Positions 9,193 through 17,775 of a stretch of DNA of 64,000 nucleotides are shown one piece after another. The notes beneath the pieces are model-generated. The model was not told the DNA's origin. It searched no databases and worked only from the letters and a program-made list of their open reading frames with translations. The stretch is from contig CANQYW010000003.1 in assembly GCA_947628185.1 (NCBI GenBank), positions 62,001 to 126,000 on the forward strand. The letters are read 5' to 3'. The DNA comes from an uncultured Oscillospiraceae bacterium. GTDB taxonomy: Bacteria > Bacillota > Clostridia > Oscillospirales > Oscillospiraceae. The translations under genes were made by a program, and so were the position numbers. Each line of letters opens with the position of its first letter. The stretch's first letter is position 1.

Positions 9193-10534
9193 TTACGGCG
9201 TACCCCTTTCTCACCAGCACGTCCACAATGGGGTCTATGGCGGCCTGGCACTCACCCTTCGTGGGGGCCTCGGCCATCACCCGCACCAGGGGCTCCGTGC
9301 CGCTCTTTCTAAGGAGCACACGGCCGTTGGAGCCAAGGCGCTCCGCCGCGGCGTCCCGCGCGGCCAAAACGTCCGCGTCCGCGAGAGCCGCCAATTTGTC
9401 CGCCACGCGGACATTCTTTAAGACCTGGGGATATATGGTGATGGGCTCCGCGAGTTTCGAGAGGGGCAGTTTCCGGCTTATCATGGCCTGCATCATCTTG
9501 ATGGCGGTGAGTACCCCGTCGCCGGTGGTGGCGTACTTGCCGAAGATTATGTGGCCCGACTGCTCCCCGCCCAGGAGGTGCCCATGCTTGTGCATACACT
9601 CCCAGACGTACTTATCGCCCACGTCTGTTATCTCGTAACCTATGCCCTCCCGCTCCAGGGCCTTGTAGAGGCCGATGTTGGACATGACGGTGGTGACCAC
9701 CTTCGTGCCCTCCAGTTTCCCCCTGTCGTGCATGTGCTTGCCGTAGATGAACATTATCTGGTCCCCGTCCACGAGATTCCCCTTCTCGTCCACCGCGAGG
9801 CACCTGTCGCCGTCGCCGTCAAAGGCGAAACCCACGTCAAGGCCCCGGTCCACCACGAACCTGCGCAGGCCCTCAATGTGGGTGGAGCCGCACTCTGTAT
9901 TGATGTTCGTGCCGTCCGGGTTGTTGTTTATGACGTATGTATCGGCGCCCAGGGCGTCAAAGACGCTCTTAGCTATGAACCAGGTGCTGCCGTTGGCGCA
10001 GTCGAGGCCCACCTTCTTGCCCTTGTAGGACCGGGTGGCCAGGGAGATGAGGTAGCCCATGTACCTGTTGCGGCCGGCGGCGTAATCTATCGTCCTGCCG
10101 ATGTCCGCGCCGGTGGCGAAGGGTATCTCCTGGAACTTGCCGTCCAGATACGCCTCTATCTCGTCAAGGAACTCCTCCTCCATCTTCTCACCGTTGGAGT
10201 TCAAGATCTTTATGCCGTTGTCGTAATAGGGGTTGTGGCTGGCGGATATCATTATGCCGCAGTCGAAGTCATCGACTCTCGCGATATATGATACGCTGGG
10301 CGTGGTGGTGACGTGCAGGAGATACGTGTCCGCTCCGGAGGCGGTGAGCCCGGAGGTCAGGGCCGTCTCGAACATATAGCTGGAGCGGCGGGTGTCCTTG
10401 CCGATGACTACGCGGCACTTGTGGCCGCTGCCGAAGTACCAGCCCACAAAGCGCCCGATCTTATAGGCGTGCTCCACGGTGAGGCCCACGTTCGCCTCGC
10501 CCCGGAAACCGTCTGTGCCGAAATATTTAGACAT
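9185..10534 (-). CDS. glmM: Phosphoglucosamine mutase
   Basis: Converts glucosamine-6-phosphate to glucosamine-1-phosphate, the step after GlmS. The 449-aa protein starts SKYFGTDGFRGEAN after Met, has the active-site serine loop ISASHNPYYDNG, the metal-binding DGDGDR and the phosphate-binding RKSGTEPLVR. The frame is open beyond, but ATG 10532-10534 has GGAGG six bases upstream. A MITE-like element ends only about 31 bp before this start codon, so the native promoter was probably displaced or replaced. Confidence 0.96.
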   Translation of the reverse strand: MSKYFGTDGFRGEANVGLTVEHAYKIGRFVGWYFGSGHKCRVVIGKDTRRSSYMFETALTSGLTASGADTYLLHVTTTPSVSYIARVDDFDCGIMISASHNPYYDNGIKILNSNGEKMEEEFLDEIEAYLDGKFQEIPFATGADIGRTIDYAAGRNRYMGYLISLATRSYKGKKVGLDCANGSTWFIAKSVFDALGADTYVINNNPDGTNINTECGSTHIEGLRRFVVDRGLDVGFAFDGDGDRCLAVDEKGNLVDGDQIMFIYGKHMHDRGKLEGTKVVTTVMSNIGLYKALEREGIGYEITDVGDKYVWECMHKHGHLLGGEQSGHIIFGKYATTGDGVLTAIKMMQAMISRKLPLSKLAEPITIYPQVLKNVRVADKLAALADADVLAARDAAAERLGSNGRVLLRKSGTEPLVRVMAEAPTKGECQAAIDPIVDVLVRKGYAVNV

Positions 10535-10565
10535 ATTATTCCTCCGTTGAAATGAGAGCAAAATT

Positions 10566-10726
10566 ATACTAATATCTATTTAAAAGGAGACACCGAGCGG
10601 CGAGAATTTTTCGTGTCAGGCAAGGAAGGCGCCGCAGGGAATACTGTATGTATTTCCAAGGCGGCTGACGCAGCATGGCGCGAAAAAGGCCGCTGCGAAT
10701 GGCTTGTTTTAATTAGATATTAGTAT
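10566..10726. mobile_element. MITE-like element with 20-bp inverted ends
   Basis: A 161-bp stretch bounded by ATACTAATATCTATTTAAAA at 10566-10585 and its inverted copy at 10707-10726 (19 of 20 positions match). The inside is GC-rich and contains further partial complementarity, with no coding capacity. This is the structure of a miniature inverted-repeat element. It is the only copy in the window. One end creates a TATAAT (minus strand 10563-10568) towards glmM, without a good -35 hexamer. The flanks 10535-10565 and 10727-10857 hold nothing else I can name. Confidence 0.7.
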
Positions 10727-10857
10727 TAAGCCTTAAATGTCCTATCATCCCCACATACTACCCCATAAGCTCGAAAAAGTCAAGTGCGCCGTGGCCCCGG
10801 CGTATTTTTTCGTCATTATATGTAAAGAATAACATCAATATCGCGGGAGGTATGTGG

Positions 10858-11538
10858 ATGGGTGTCTCATTCGTGAGGACGGTGATAGTCTTCGTACTGC
10901 TCATAGTGTCCCTGAGGATAATGGGCAAGCGGCAGCTGGGGGAGCTGGAGCCCATAGAACTGGTGGTGGCGGTGCTCATCTCGAACCTGGCCTCCCAGCC
11001 GCTGCAGGACGTGGGCACGCCCCTCATTTACGGCATAGTCCCCGTGCTGACGCTCCTGGCGTCCCAGGTGGTGATATCCGGTCTCACGGTGAAGTCCGGG
11101 CGCCTCCGCCGTCTCATATGCGGCAAGCCCAGCATACTAATAGATAACGGCGTCATAGTCCAGTCCGAGATGCGAAAGTGCCGCCTCTCCTTAGACGAGC
11201 TCTACGTGGAGCTGCGCACCAAGGGCGTCACCGACATCTCCACCGTGAAACACGCCATATTGGAGATAGACGGCACCTTGAGCGTCCTCCCCTACGCCCA
11301 GTTCTCCCCCCTGACGCCGGAAGTTACAGGGATGAGCGTCCCGGACAACGGCCTCCCGGTGAACGTCATCGTGGACGGGCGGGTGCTGAGCGACAATTTG
11401 TCCCTCCTCAACAAGACGGAGAAGTGGCTCTCGCGGGAAATAAAAAAGCGCGGCGCCGCCTCGCCGAAGGACGTCTACGCCATGAGCGTGGACGGCGCGG
11501 GGAAAATATATTTTGCCATGATGGAGGGCCGGGGATGA
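10858..11538 (+). CDS. DUF421 (YetF-like) membrane protein
   Basis: A 226-aa protein with two to three N-terminal membrane segments and a soluble C-terminal YetF domain. The segment RIMGKRQLGELEPIELVVAV is diagnostic of DUF421, and GKPSILIDNG follows. The role is unknown; family members occur in spore formers. An ATG at 10852 abuts the GGGAGG site, whereas ATG 10858 is 7 bases from it, so I start at 10858. The stop overlaps the start of the DUF4363 gene (ATGA), a pair often seen together in Clostridia. Confidence 0.85.
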   Translation: MGVSFVRTVIVFVLLIVSLRIMGKRQLGELEPIELVVAVLISNLASQPLQDVGTPLIYGIVPVLTLLASQVVISGLTVKSGRLRRLICGKPSILIDNGVIVQSEMRKCRLSLDELYVELRTKGVTDISTVKHAILEIDGTLSVLPYAQFSPLTPEVTGMSVPDNGLPVNVIVDGRVLSDNLSLLNKTEKWLSREIKKRGAASPKDVYAMSVDGAGKIYFAMMEGRG

Positions 11539-11915
11539 AAAAGGAGATCTTCGCGGCGCTGCTGCTCCTTGTCCTCCTCGCCCTCTCCTACGCCAATATA
11601 TTCGTGATCTCCACCCTCTGTGAGGACGTCTCCGCCCTCGTGGAGTCCGCCGGAGACGCGGCGAAGGCCGGGGACTTCGAGGCCGCCGAGGCGTCAGCCC
11701 GGCGCGCCCTGGAGCTCTTTGAGCGGTACGCCCCCTACACCCACATCGTCCTCCGCCACATGGACATTGAGACCCTGACCCACGGTTTCTATGAACTTCT
11801 CGGCGGCATATACCTGCGCTCTCCGGGGGACGCCCTCGCCTCGGCCCAGCTTATCGTCTCCGAGCTTGAGGACATAAGGGAGATGGAGAGCATAAGCTGG
11901 GGGAGCGTATTTTAG
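11535..11915 (+). CDS. DUF4363 family protein
   Basis: A 126-aa protein with an N-terminal membrane segment (FAALLLLVLLALSYANIFVI) and a helical extracytoplasmic part with an alternating E/A/R pattern (EAAEASARRALELFERY). It starts at the ATG of an ATGA overlap with the DUF421 gene, so the two are cotranslated and probably act together. Function unknown. Confidence 0.75.
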   Translation: MKKEIFAALLLLVLLALSYANIFVISTLCEDVSALVESAGDAAKAGDFEAAEASARRALELFERYAPYTHIVLRHMDIETLTHGFYELLGGIYLRSPGDALASAQLIVSELEDIREMESISWGSVF

Positions 11916-11923
11916 CTGTCGGG

Positions 11924-11959
11924 CAAAAACCGGGAATGGGCCCAGAGTCCATTCCCGGT
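11924..11959 (-). terminator. Intrinsic terminator of nrdR
   Basis: On the minus strand ACCGGGAATGG (11949-11959) pairs with CCATTCCCGGT (11929-11939), followed by TTTTTGCC. It lies between the convergent DUF4363 and nrdR genes. Confidence 0.8.
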
Positions 11960-11986
11960 CGTCGCCTATTCCATTAACTATAATGC

Positions 11987-12436
11987 TCAGCGCTCTAAGA
12001 GCAGTTTGTTGAGCTCCTCCATGAATGTGTTTATGTCCTTGAACTGGCGGTAGACGGAGGCGAAACGCACGTATGCCACCTCGTCGAGTTTCTTTAGGTG
12101 GTGCATCACCATGTCCCCGATGACGGTGGTGGGTATCTCCCGCTCGGAGAAGTTCTGGGCCTCCTGCTCTATCTCCGCCGCCACGGCCTCTATCTGGGAG
12201 AGGGCCACCGTGCGTTTCTCGCAGGCCCGGAGCATACTGTTCACCAGTTTCACCCGGTCGAAGGCCTCGCGGCTGCCGTCCTTCTTCACCACCACCACCG
12301 GCAGGCGCTCCACGAACTCGTAGGTGGTGAACCTCTTCTCGCACTTCATGCACTCCCTGCGGCGGCGGATGTTCTCCTCGGTGGGACGTGAATCTATTAC
12401 CTTACTCTCCGTAAAGCCACAGTACGGGCATTTCAT
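11987..12436 (-). CDS. nrdR: Transcriptional regulator NrdR
   Basis: Represses ribonucleotide reductase genes in response to ATP/dATP. The 149-aa protein starts MKCPYCG, with zinc ligands CPYC and CMKC, followed by an ATP-cone domain ([18 protein letters not shown]). I start at ATG 12434-12436, with GGAGGG 10 bases upstream; an ATG at 12454 and a TTG at 12457 would add a few residues without family support. It is monocistronic, with a terminator at 11924-11959. Confidence 0.95.
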   Translation of the reverse strand: MKCPYCGFTESKVIDSRPTEENIRRRRECMKCEKRFTTYEFVERLPVVVVKKDGSREAFDRVKLVNSMLRACEKRTVALSQIEAVAAEIEQEAQNFSEREIPTTVIGDMVMHHLKKLDEVAYVRFASVYRQFKDINTFMEELNKLLLER

Positions 12437-12480
12437 GATAGCTTGACCCTCCATCAAAATTGAAACTGCGATACGCAGTA

Positions 12481-12509
12481 ATTATATCAAACGCGAATCG
12501 ATTTGTACA
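12481..12509 (-). promoter_or_regulatory. Possible promoter of nrdR
   Basis: On the minus strand TGTACA (12504-12509), 17 bases, TATAAT (12481-12486). The -10 is perfect, the -35 matches four of six positions. Confidence 0.45.
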
Positions 12510-12625
12510 CCCATAAACTCATTTTTTTGTGATGTAAATTGATGGGCCTTGGGCGATGAGTATTTCCACAATTTTATAATTGTCACCCCGCCGCCTCTGC
12601 GGTAAAATGGGCTCGAGGTGGTGAA

Positions 12626-12877
12626 ATGAAGAGGATCCAGGATTTTCTCGCGGGCAAGGGGATATCCCCTCCGGCAAAGGCGCTGCTCCGTTACGCGCTG
12701 GCCCTCTCCGCCCTGCTGCTTGCGGCGTCCCTATTAATAACCGTCTACGCCGGGGACCTGAACGCCCACTCCGCAAGGCTGCTGCGCCTGGCGGCGGACA
12801 TATATAGGGCGCCTTTGGGTGTGATATTCCTCTCCGGCCTCGGGGCGCTGTACATAGACGACGTAGTGAAACGCTAA
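12626..12877 (+). CDS. Small two-span membrane protein
   Basis: An 83-aa protein I do not recognise. It has a basic N-terminus, a hydrophobic stretch (RYALALSALLLAASLLITVYAG) and a second one near the C-terminus (PLGVIFLSGLGALYIDDVV). GAGGTG precedes the ATG by a normal distance, and codon use matches the neighbours, so it is probably a real gene. It converges on the MATE gene with only 2 bp between. Confidence 0.6.
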   Translation: MKRIQDFLAGKGISPPAKALLRYALALSALLLAASLLITVYAGDLNAHSARLLRLAADIYRAPLGVIFLSGLGALYIDDVVKR

Positions 12878-12879
12878 AT

Positions 12880-14253
12880 TTATTCTGTCCCCTTTTGGGA
12901 TGGTACTTCTCTCTTCAGCTCCCGCCAGAGGGGCACGAACATCAGTATCCCCGCCAGCATCGCGCCGCAGTCGGCGATGGGCGTGGCCCAGGCGATGGCG
13001 TCAGCGCCGTTTATGTGGTCCAAGAGGAACATGAAGGGCACGTCCAGCCCGCCCTTTCTCAGCATGGAGAGCACCAGGGGCCGCCCCTTGTGACCCAATG
13101 ACTGGAAAATAGATATGATCACCGTGGTGACGGCGGTGAAGGGCCCGGTGATGCAGATTATCCGCTGGAACATGCCGCCGTACCTCACCGTCTCCGGGTC
13201 GTCTATGAAGGCCCGCACCAAGGGGTTGGCGCAGGTGAAGAGGAGGACGGCGCCGAGAGTCGTTATGGCGAGGCTCAGCGTCAGCGTCACCTTTATGGCG
13301 TCCCTCATCCGCCGGATGTTCCCGGAGGAGTAGTTGTAGCCTATGAGGGGTATCACGCCCTGGGAGAGGCCGTTGGCGATGGCGAAGGCCAGCATGTCTA
13401 TCTTCTTCGCGATGCCTATCCCCGCCACGGCGGCGTTGGAGTAGGCCACCAGGAGCTTATTGAGCATGATGTTGGAGAATATTCCCATGAGGTTCATGAT
13501 GGAGCTGGGGAGCCCCACCAAAAGTACCTCCCTGGGGATGCCGTCGGAGAGGGAGTAATAGCGGGGATCCAGCGTTATGTGGAGCCGCCGCCGCTTTAGC
13601 GTTATGAGTACCAGGAAGTAGAGCGTCGCTATGAGGTTCGAGAGCATGGTCGCCACAGCCGCGCCGGTTATCTCCAGATGGAACCCGAAGATGAAGACGG
13701 GGTCTAAGAGTATGTTGAGCCCGCCGCCCAGGGCCACGCCGAAACTCGCCTGGCCGGAGTACCCCTCCGCCCGCACAAGGTGCGCCAGGGCGGCGTTGAG
13801 GACCGTGGGCACGGCCCCCACCGTCAACGTCCAGAATAGGTAACTGCTGCAATAGCCGAATGTGGCCTCATCCGCCCCCACGGCCCTTATGATGACGTCC
13901 CGGAAAATGAAAATAACAGCCCCATAGAGGAGCGCCGCCGCCCCGGAGGTCCAGACGCAAAAGGCGGAGGTCCCGCGGGCCTTATCGCCGTTCCCCACCC
14001 CCAGGCTCCTGGAGATGAGGCTCGCCCCGCCGATGCCGAATAGGTTCGCAAGGCCGGTGGTGAGGAGAAAGAGCGGCAGTGAGAGGGAGGCCGCCGCCAC
14101 CTGGTCGGGGTCGTTTAGCTGTCCAATGAAGAATGTGTCGGCCATATTGTATATGACCGTTATTATCTGGCTTATGACCGTGGGCACCACCAGGGCCAGG
14201 ACCGCCCGGGGCACCGGCGTGCTCTCAAATAGTTCCGTCTTGTCTCTTTTCAT
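12880..14253 (-). CDS. MATE family efflux transporter
   Basis: A 457-aa membrane protein with about 12 hydrophobic spans in two homologous halves. The N-terminal VLALVVPTVISQIITVIYNMADTF and the later VGLPSSIMNLMGIFSN, IGYNYSSGN segments are typical of MATE exporters (cation-coupled drug or metabolite export). The frame is open to a TTG at 14277, but ATG 14253 has GAGG seven bases upstream. The substrate cannot be read from the sequence. Confidence 0.9.
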   Translation of the reverse strand: MKRDKTELFESTPVPRAVLALVVPTVISQIITVIYNMADTFFIGQLNDPDQVAAASLSLPLFLLTTGLANLFGIGGASLISRSLGVGNGDKARGTSAFCVWTSGAAALLYGAVIFIFRDVIIRAVGADEATFGYCSSYLFWTLTVGAVPTVLNAALAHLVRAEGYSGQASFGVALGGGLNILLDPVFIFGFHLEITGAAVATMLSNLIATLYFLVLITLKRRRLHITLDPRYYSLSDGIPREVLLVGLPSSIMNLMGIFSNIMLNKLLVAYSNAAVAGIGIAKKIDMLAFAIANGLSQGVIPLIGYNYSSGNIRRMRDAIKVTLTLSLAITTLGAVLLFTCANPLVRAFIDDPETVRYGGMFQRIICITGPFTAVTTVIISIFQSLGHKGRPLVLSMLRKGGLDVPFMFLLDHINGADAIAWATPIADCGAMLAGILMFVPLWRELKREVPSQKGTE

Positions 14254-14328
14254 CTGTCTGCCTCTTTTTCCTTCCAAATTAACTTTTGTGCATACGATAC
14301 AAAAACTGCATAAATTTTCCCGTTGCCC

Positions 14329-14357
14329 TTGAACAAATTCCTAATATGTGCTAAAAT
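14329..14357 (+). promoter_or_regulatory. Promoter of the group B hydrogenase gene
   Basis: TTGAAC (14329-14334), 17 bases, TAAAAT (14352-14357), 37 bases before the start codon. Confidence 0.75.
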
Positions 14358-14393
14358 GTCGCTATCCAATATAAATATGAACGGAGGCGTCAT

Positions 14394-15917
14394 ATGAGAG
14401 GTCTTGAGTCAAACAAAACAAAGATCCGCCACAAGATATTTACTGAGATAGCCCGGGCGGCCTATGAGGGCGGGGACATCGCCAAAGAGATAGAGCATCT
14501 CCCCTTCAAGATAATCCCCGGCGAGGTGGCTACATACCGGGACAGCATATTCCTTGAGAGGGCCATCGTGGGTGAGCGTCTGCGGCTCGCCATGGGGCTC
14601 CCCGTGCGCAGTTACGCGGAGCAGTGCGAGCTCAGCGACGGCGTCAGCGAGAGCGCCATCAGCGAGAAGTACTACGTGCCGCCCCTCATAAACGTCATAA
14701 AATTTGCCTGCAACAAGTGCCCCGAGAAGCGCGTCATGGTGACGAACGGCTGCCAGGGGTGCATTGAGCATCCCTGCCTCGAGGTCTGCCCCAAGGGGGC
14801 CATCTCCATGGTGGAGGGCAAGAGTTTCATAGACCAGTCCAAGTGCATAAAGTGCGGCAAGTGCGCCGACGCCTGCTCCTATCACGCCATAATAAAGCAG
14901 GAGCGGCCCTGCTCCGCCGCCTGCGGCATGAACGCCATAAAGACGGACCAGTACGGCCGGGCGGAGATAGACCAGGATAAGTGCGTCTCCTGCGGCATGT
15001 GCCTCGTGAACTGCCCCTTCGGCGCCATAGCGGACAAGGGCCAGATATACCAGACCATCATGGCGATAAAGAGCGACGTGCCCGTCTACGCCGCCATAGC
15101 CCCCGCCTTCTGCGGCCAGTTCGGCCCCGCCATGACATTCGATAAGATGCGCGGCGCCTTCAAGGCATTGGGCTTTGAGGACGTGGTGGAGGTCTCCATC
15201 GGCGCGGACATATGCACACTCCAGGAGGCACAGGACTTCCTAAAGGAGGTCCCGGCGGAGAGACCCTTCATGGCCACCTCCTGCTGCCCCGCCTGGGCAA
15301 TGATGGCGAAGAAACTCTTCCCCACCCTCGCCCCCAACATCTCCATGGCCCTCACCCCCATGACACTCACCGGGCGCATGATAAAGAAGGACCACCCGGG
15401 CTGCAAAGTGGCCTTCATCGGCCCCTGCGCCGCCAAGAAACTTGAGGCCAGCCGCAGGACAGTCCGCTCGGACATCGACTTCGTCCTCACCTTTGAGGAG
15501 GTCCTGGGCATGTTTGACGCGAAGGAAGTGGACCCGGAGGACATCCCCTCCGATCCCCTGGGGGAGGCCACCGGCGACGGGCGCGGGTTCGCCGTCGTGG
15601 GCGGCGTGGCTCAGGCCGTGGTGAACGCCGCGAAACGCCTGGCCCCCGATCGTGAGATAAAAGTGGCCGTGGCCAACGGACTTCCCGAGTGCAAGAAGAT
15701 GCTGGCCCTGGCGAAGGCCGGCAAGTATAACGGCTACCTCCTGGAGGGCATGGGCTGCCCCGGAGGGTGCGTGGCCGGCGCCGGCACCGTGGTGCCGGTG
15801 AATTTCTCCACCTCCGAGGTCCGCAAGGCCCAGAAGGACGCCAAGGACTCCTGCATACTGGAGAGCAAGTACCTCCACTACCTGCCCCTCATCGAGGAGC
15901 GGGGCGTAGAGGAATAA
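14394..15917 (+). CDS. Group B [FeFe] hydrogenase-like protein
   Basis: A 507-aa iron-sulfur protein. The N-terminal third precedes a ferredoxin-like region with several Cys clusters (CNKCPEK, CQGCIEHPCLEVCP, CIKCGKCADAC, CVSCGMCLVNCP) that should carry 4Fe-4S clusters. The C-terminal part has the three H-cluster motifs in group B form: TSCCPAW near residue 295, GPCAAKK near 342 and GMGCPGGC near 452. It probably reduces protons or oxidises hydrogen, perhaps with ferredoxin. No maturase or partner subunit is adjacent. A sensory hydrogenase-like role is the main alternative. It has its own promoter and a strong terminator. Confidence 0.85.
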   Translation: MRGLESNKTKIRHKIFTEIARAAYEGGDIAKEIEHLPFKIIPGEVATYRDSIFLERAIVGERLRLAMGLPVRSYAEQCELSDGVSESAISEKYYVPPLINVIKFACNKCPEKRVMVTNGCQGCIEHPCLEVCPKGAISMVEGKSFIDQSKCIKCGKCADACSYHAIIKQERPCSAACGMNAIKTDQYGRAEIDQDKCVSCGMCLVNCPFGAIADKGQIYQTIMAIKSDVPVYAAIAPAFCGQFGPAMTFDKMRGAFKALGFEDVVEVSIGADICTLQEAQDFLKEVPAERPFMATSCCPAWAMMAKKLFPTLAPNISMALTPMTLTGRMIKKDHPGCKVAFIGPCAAKKLEASRRTVRSDIDFVLTFEEVLGMFDAKEVDPEDIPSDPLGEATGDGRGFAVVGGVAQAVVNAAKRLAPDREIKVAVANGLPECKKMLALAKAGKYNGYLLEGMGCPGGCVAGAGTVVPVNFSTSEVRKAQKDAKDSCILESKYLHYLPLIEERGVEE

Positions 15918-15927
15918 GATTTAAAAT

Positions 15928-15968
15928 CCGCTGCCGGGGCTCGTCTCACCCCGGCAGCGGTCTTTTTT
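15928..15968 (+). terminator. Terminator after the hydrogenase gene
   Basis: A 12-bp perfect stem (CCGCTGCCGGGG with CCCCGGCAGCGG) with a 9-base loop, followed by TCTTTTTT. Confidence 0.92.
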
Positions 15969-15975
15969 GGCCATT

Positions 15976-16806
15976 TTACTTTGCGCTCCTGTCCGGCGCG
16001 GGGGTGGGGACGATGGATGAGAAGTTCATCTTCAAGTGCCGGTCGAACTCTTGTTTCCCCTCCTCCACTCTCGGGAGTTCTGAGATGAGCTTTATGGAGA
16101 GCGGCACCGCCAGTTTATATAGCTCCGAGAGCCGTCTCGAGCTCTCCTGACAGGCGGGGTTCGGTTTCCGGCTCATGATGAGCCCGTCGAGCTCCCGGCT
16201 GTGGCCCGAGACGCGGAATGCCGCCCGCAGCGCGGCCCGGGTGCTCTTTTTTGGGGCGATGAGCGTGTGGAGGCAGATTATCATGGACCGCAGCGAGCGC
16301 TGGATGTCCCTCGTCTCAACGCCGGGGTAGAAGGAGGCTATCACCGCCGAATTCCGCCGGGAGGGCACTATATGGGCGGCGGTGTCGAATTTTAGCGGGT
16401 CGTGGCCGTCGATGAGTGTCAGGTACCTATCGAACTCCATCTCTATCTCGTTGTGGCTGAGCCCGGAGGAGGCCATGAACTCCGCCACGTACCCGTGGCA
16501 CATCACGTCCAGCGCAAAGTGGCAGAGGTACCCGTAGACGTAGGAGAGGTACATGGGCGCGTCCCGCCGCTCCCGGAGGACCTCCAGCGCCGCGCCGAAG
16601 ACCTCCTCCCCGGAGAGCTTATGGATGTCGTGCCCCAGTTTCGATATGCCGTCCATGGGCAGGGGGTTGTGGTAAAATAGTATGTCGGGGCCGTGGAGGC
16701 CGATGTCATAGAACTCCTTGAAGTTGAGCACCCGCTCCCGGGCCTCCCGGGGCAGACTCACAAGGACCTCCTGACCTAATCTGTAGTGGGCGTAAGCGCA
16801 GGGCAT
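15976..16806 (-). CDS. Zinc-dependent phospholipase C-like protein
   Basis: A 276-aa protein of the zinc-dependent phospholipase C / S1-P1 nuclease fold (PF00882-like). The segments DIGLHGPDILFYHNP, GHDIHK and YVYGYLCHFALDVMCHGYV carry the His/Asp pattern expected for the metal cluster. There is no convincing signal peptide, unlike secreted clostridial toxins, so it is probably a cytoplasmic relative common in Clostridia, substrate unknown. It is a single gene converging on the hydrogenase gene. Confidence 0.75.
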   Translation of the reverse strand: MPCAYAHYRLGQEVLVSLPREARERVLNFKEFYDIGLHGPDILFYHNPLPMDGISKLGHDIHKLSGEEVFGAALEVLRERRDAPMYLSYVYGYLCHFALDVMCHGYVAEFMASSGLSHNEIEMEFDRYLTLIDGHDPLKFDTAAHIVPSRRNSAVIASFYPGVETRDIQRSLRSMIICLHTLIAPKKSTRAALRAAFRVSGHSRELDGLIMSRKPNPACQESSRRLSELYKLAVPLSIKLISELPRVEEGKQEFDRHLKMNFSSIVPTPAPDRSAK

Positions 16807-16898
16807 CAGGTCACCTCCCGTCCCCTAAATTCTAAACCAACGGCATCTAAATTTCAACTCATTTTCGCAAAACACAAAAAATTTAATCTTTGCCCCAG

Positions 16899-16936
16899 AA
16901 AAAAATATCCGGCCGGGCGCAGCGCCCAGCCGGATA
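16899..16936 (-). terminator. Terminator after the cytidylate kinase-like gene
   Basis: On the minus strand TATCCGGC...GCCGGATA forms a long GC-rich hairpin, followed by seven T (16899-16905). It lies 25 bp after the stop codon of the gene at 16961. Confidence 0.88.
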
Positions 16937-16960
16937 CGCGATCTAAAATCATATGTTCCC

Positions 16961-17584
16961 TCAGTCGAGCCGGCCCATGGCCTTGAGGTACGCCATGATC
17001 ACCGCCACGGCCCCGTCGGCCCCGACCTTTGAGGTGTTTATGGAGAGGTCATGGGCGGCGGCCTCGCCGAAGGGCTCCCCGGTGAAGTTCTTATAGTAGT
17101 TCACCCGGCTCTTGTCGAGCCGCTTGAGCTCCGCCTCGGCGGCCTTCTCGTCCAGCTTAAACTCCTCCATGCACCGGCGCAGCCGCTCCTCCCTCTCGGC
17201 GTAGAGGAAGACCTTCACGCAGTTGGGGTCGTCCCTCAAGATGTAGTCCGAGCAGCGGCCCACAATGACGCAGCTGCCCTTCTGGGCTAGCTCCCGGATG
17301 GCGCTGGACTGGGCGGAGAACGCGGAGTAGCTGACGGGCAGGTCGTAGTTATAGTGGTAGCCGTGCATACTGTAGGCGCTGGAGGCCAGACCAAAGAGGA
17401 AACTCCCAGTGGACTGTTTCTCCAGCGTGTCTATGAATTCCGGCGCGAGGCCGCTCTTCTCCGACGCCATCTCAATTATCTTTTTATCGAACATCGGCAC
17501 TCCCAGCTCTATGGAGAGCTTGCCGGCGACGGTGGTGCCCCTGGAGCCGTACATACGGCTAACTGTTACTATTGTCTTCTTCAT
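16961..17584 (-). CDS. Cytidylate kinase-like family protein
   Basis: A 207-aa protein with the N-terminus TIVTVSRMYGSRGTTVAGKL, a variant nucleotide-binding loop of the cytidylate kinase-like family (AAA/P-loop kinases), and later RCSDYILRDDPNCVKVFLYA and a lid-like Arg-rich helix (REERLRRCMEEF). The family is widespread in gut Clostridia; the nucleotide it phosphorylates is not established. It is a monocistronic gene with its own promoter, a palindrome in the leader and a strong terminator. Confidence 0.8.
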   Translation of the reverse strand: MKKTIVTVSRMYGSRGTTVAGKLSIELGVPMFDKKIIEMASEKSGLAPEFIDTLEKQSTGSFLFGLASSAYSMHGYHYNYDLPVSYSAFSAQSSAIRELAQKGSCVIVGRCSDYILRDDPNCVKVFLYAEREERLRRCMEEFKLDEKAAEAELKRLDKSRVNYYKNFTGEPFGEAAAHDLSINTSKVGADGAVAVIMAYLKAMGRLD

Positions 17585-17618
17585 GGTGCAGCCTCCTTGA
17601 CGTTTAATTTTAGAAAAT

Positions 17619-17631
17619 GACGAATATCGTC
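17619..17631. promoter_or_regulatory. Palindrome in the cytidylate kinase-like leader
   Basis: GACGA-ATA-TCGTC, a perfect inverted repeat about 26 bases downstream of the -10 element at 17657-17662. It could be an operator or a small RNA hairpin. Confidence 0.35.
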
Positions 17632-17656
17632 CTAAATTGATCGTATCTTTTTATAT

Positions 17657-17685
17657 AATATAACACGTTTTCCATTTACATGCAA
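17657..17685 (-). promoter_or_regulatory. Promoter of the cytidylate kinase-like gene
   Basis: On the minus strand TTGCAT (17680-17685), 17 bases, TATATT (17657-17662). Confidence 0.7.
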
Positions 17686-17775
17686 GAGAAAAATACTGTT
17701 TTCACTTTACTTTTGCGGGAAAAGCTGGTAGTATTACAGATAGGACGAACAAAACTTATTTTTAGGAGGGGCGAC

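Noticed and set aside
12626..12877. Dismissal of the small 83-codon frame as noise
   Set aside because: It has a ribosome site, two hydrophobic spans and normal codon use, so I kept it as a probable gene at moderate confidence.
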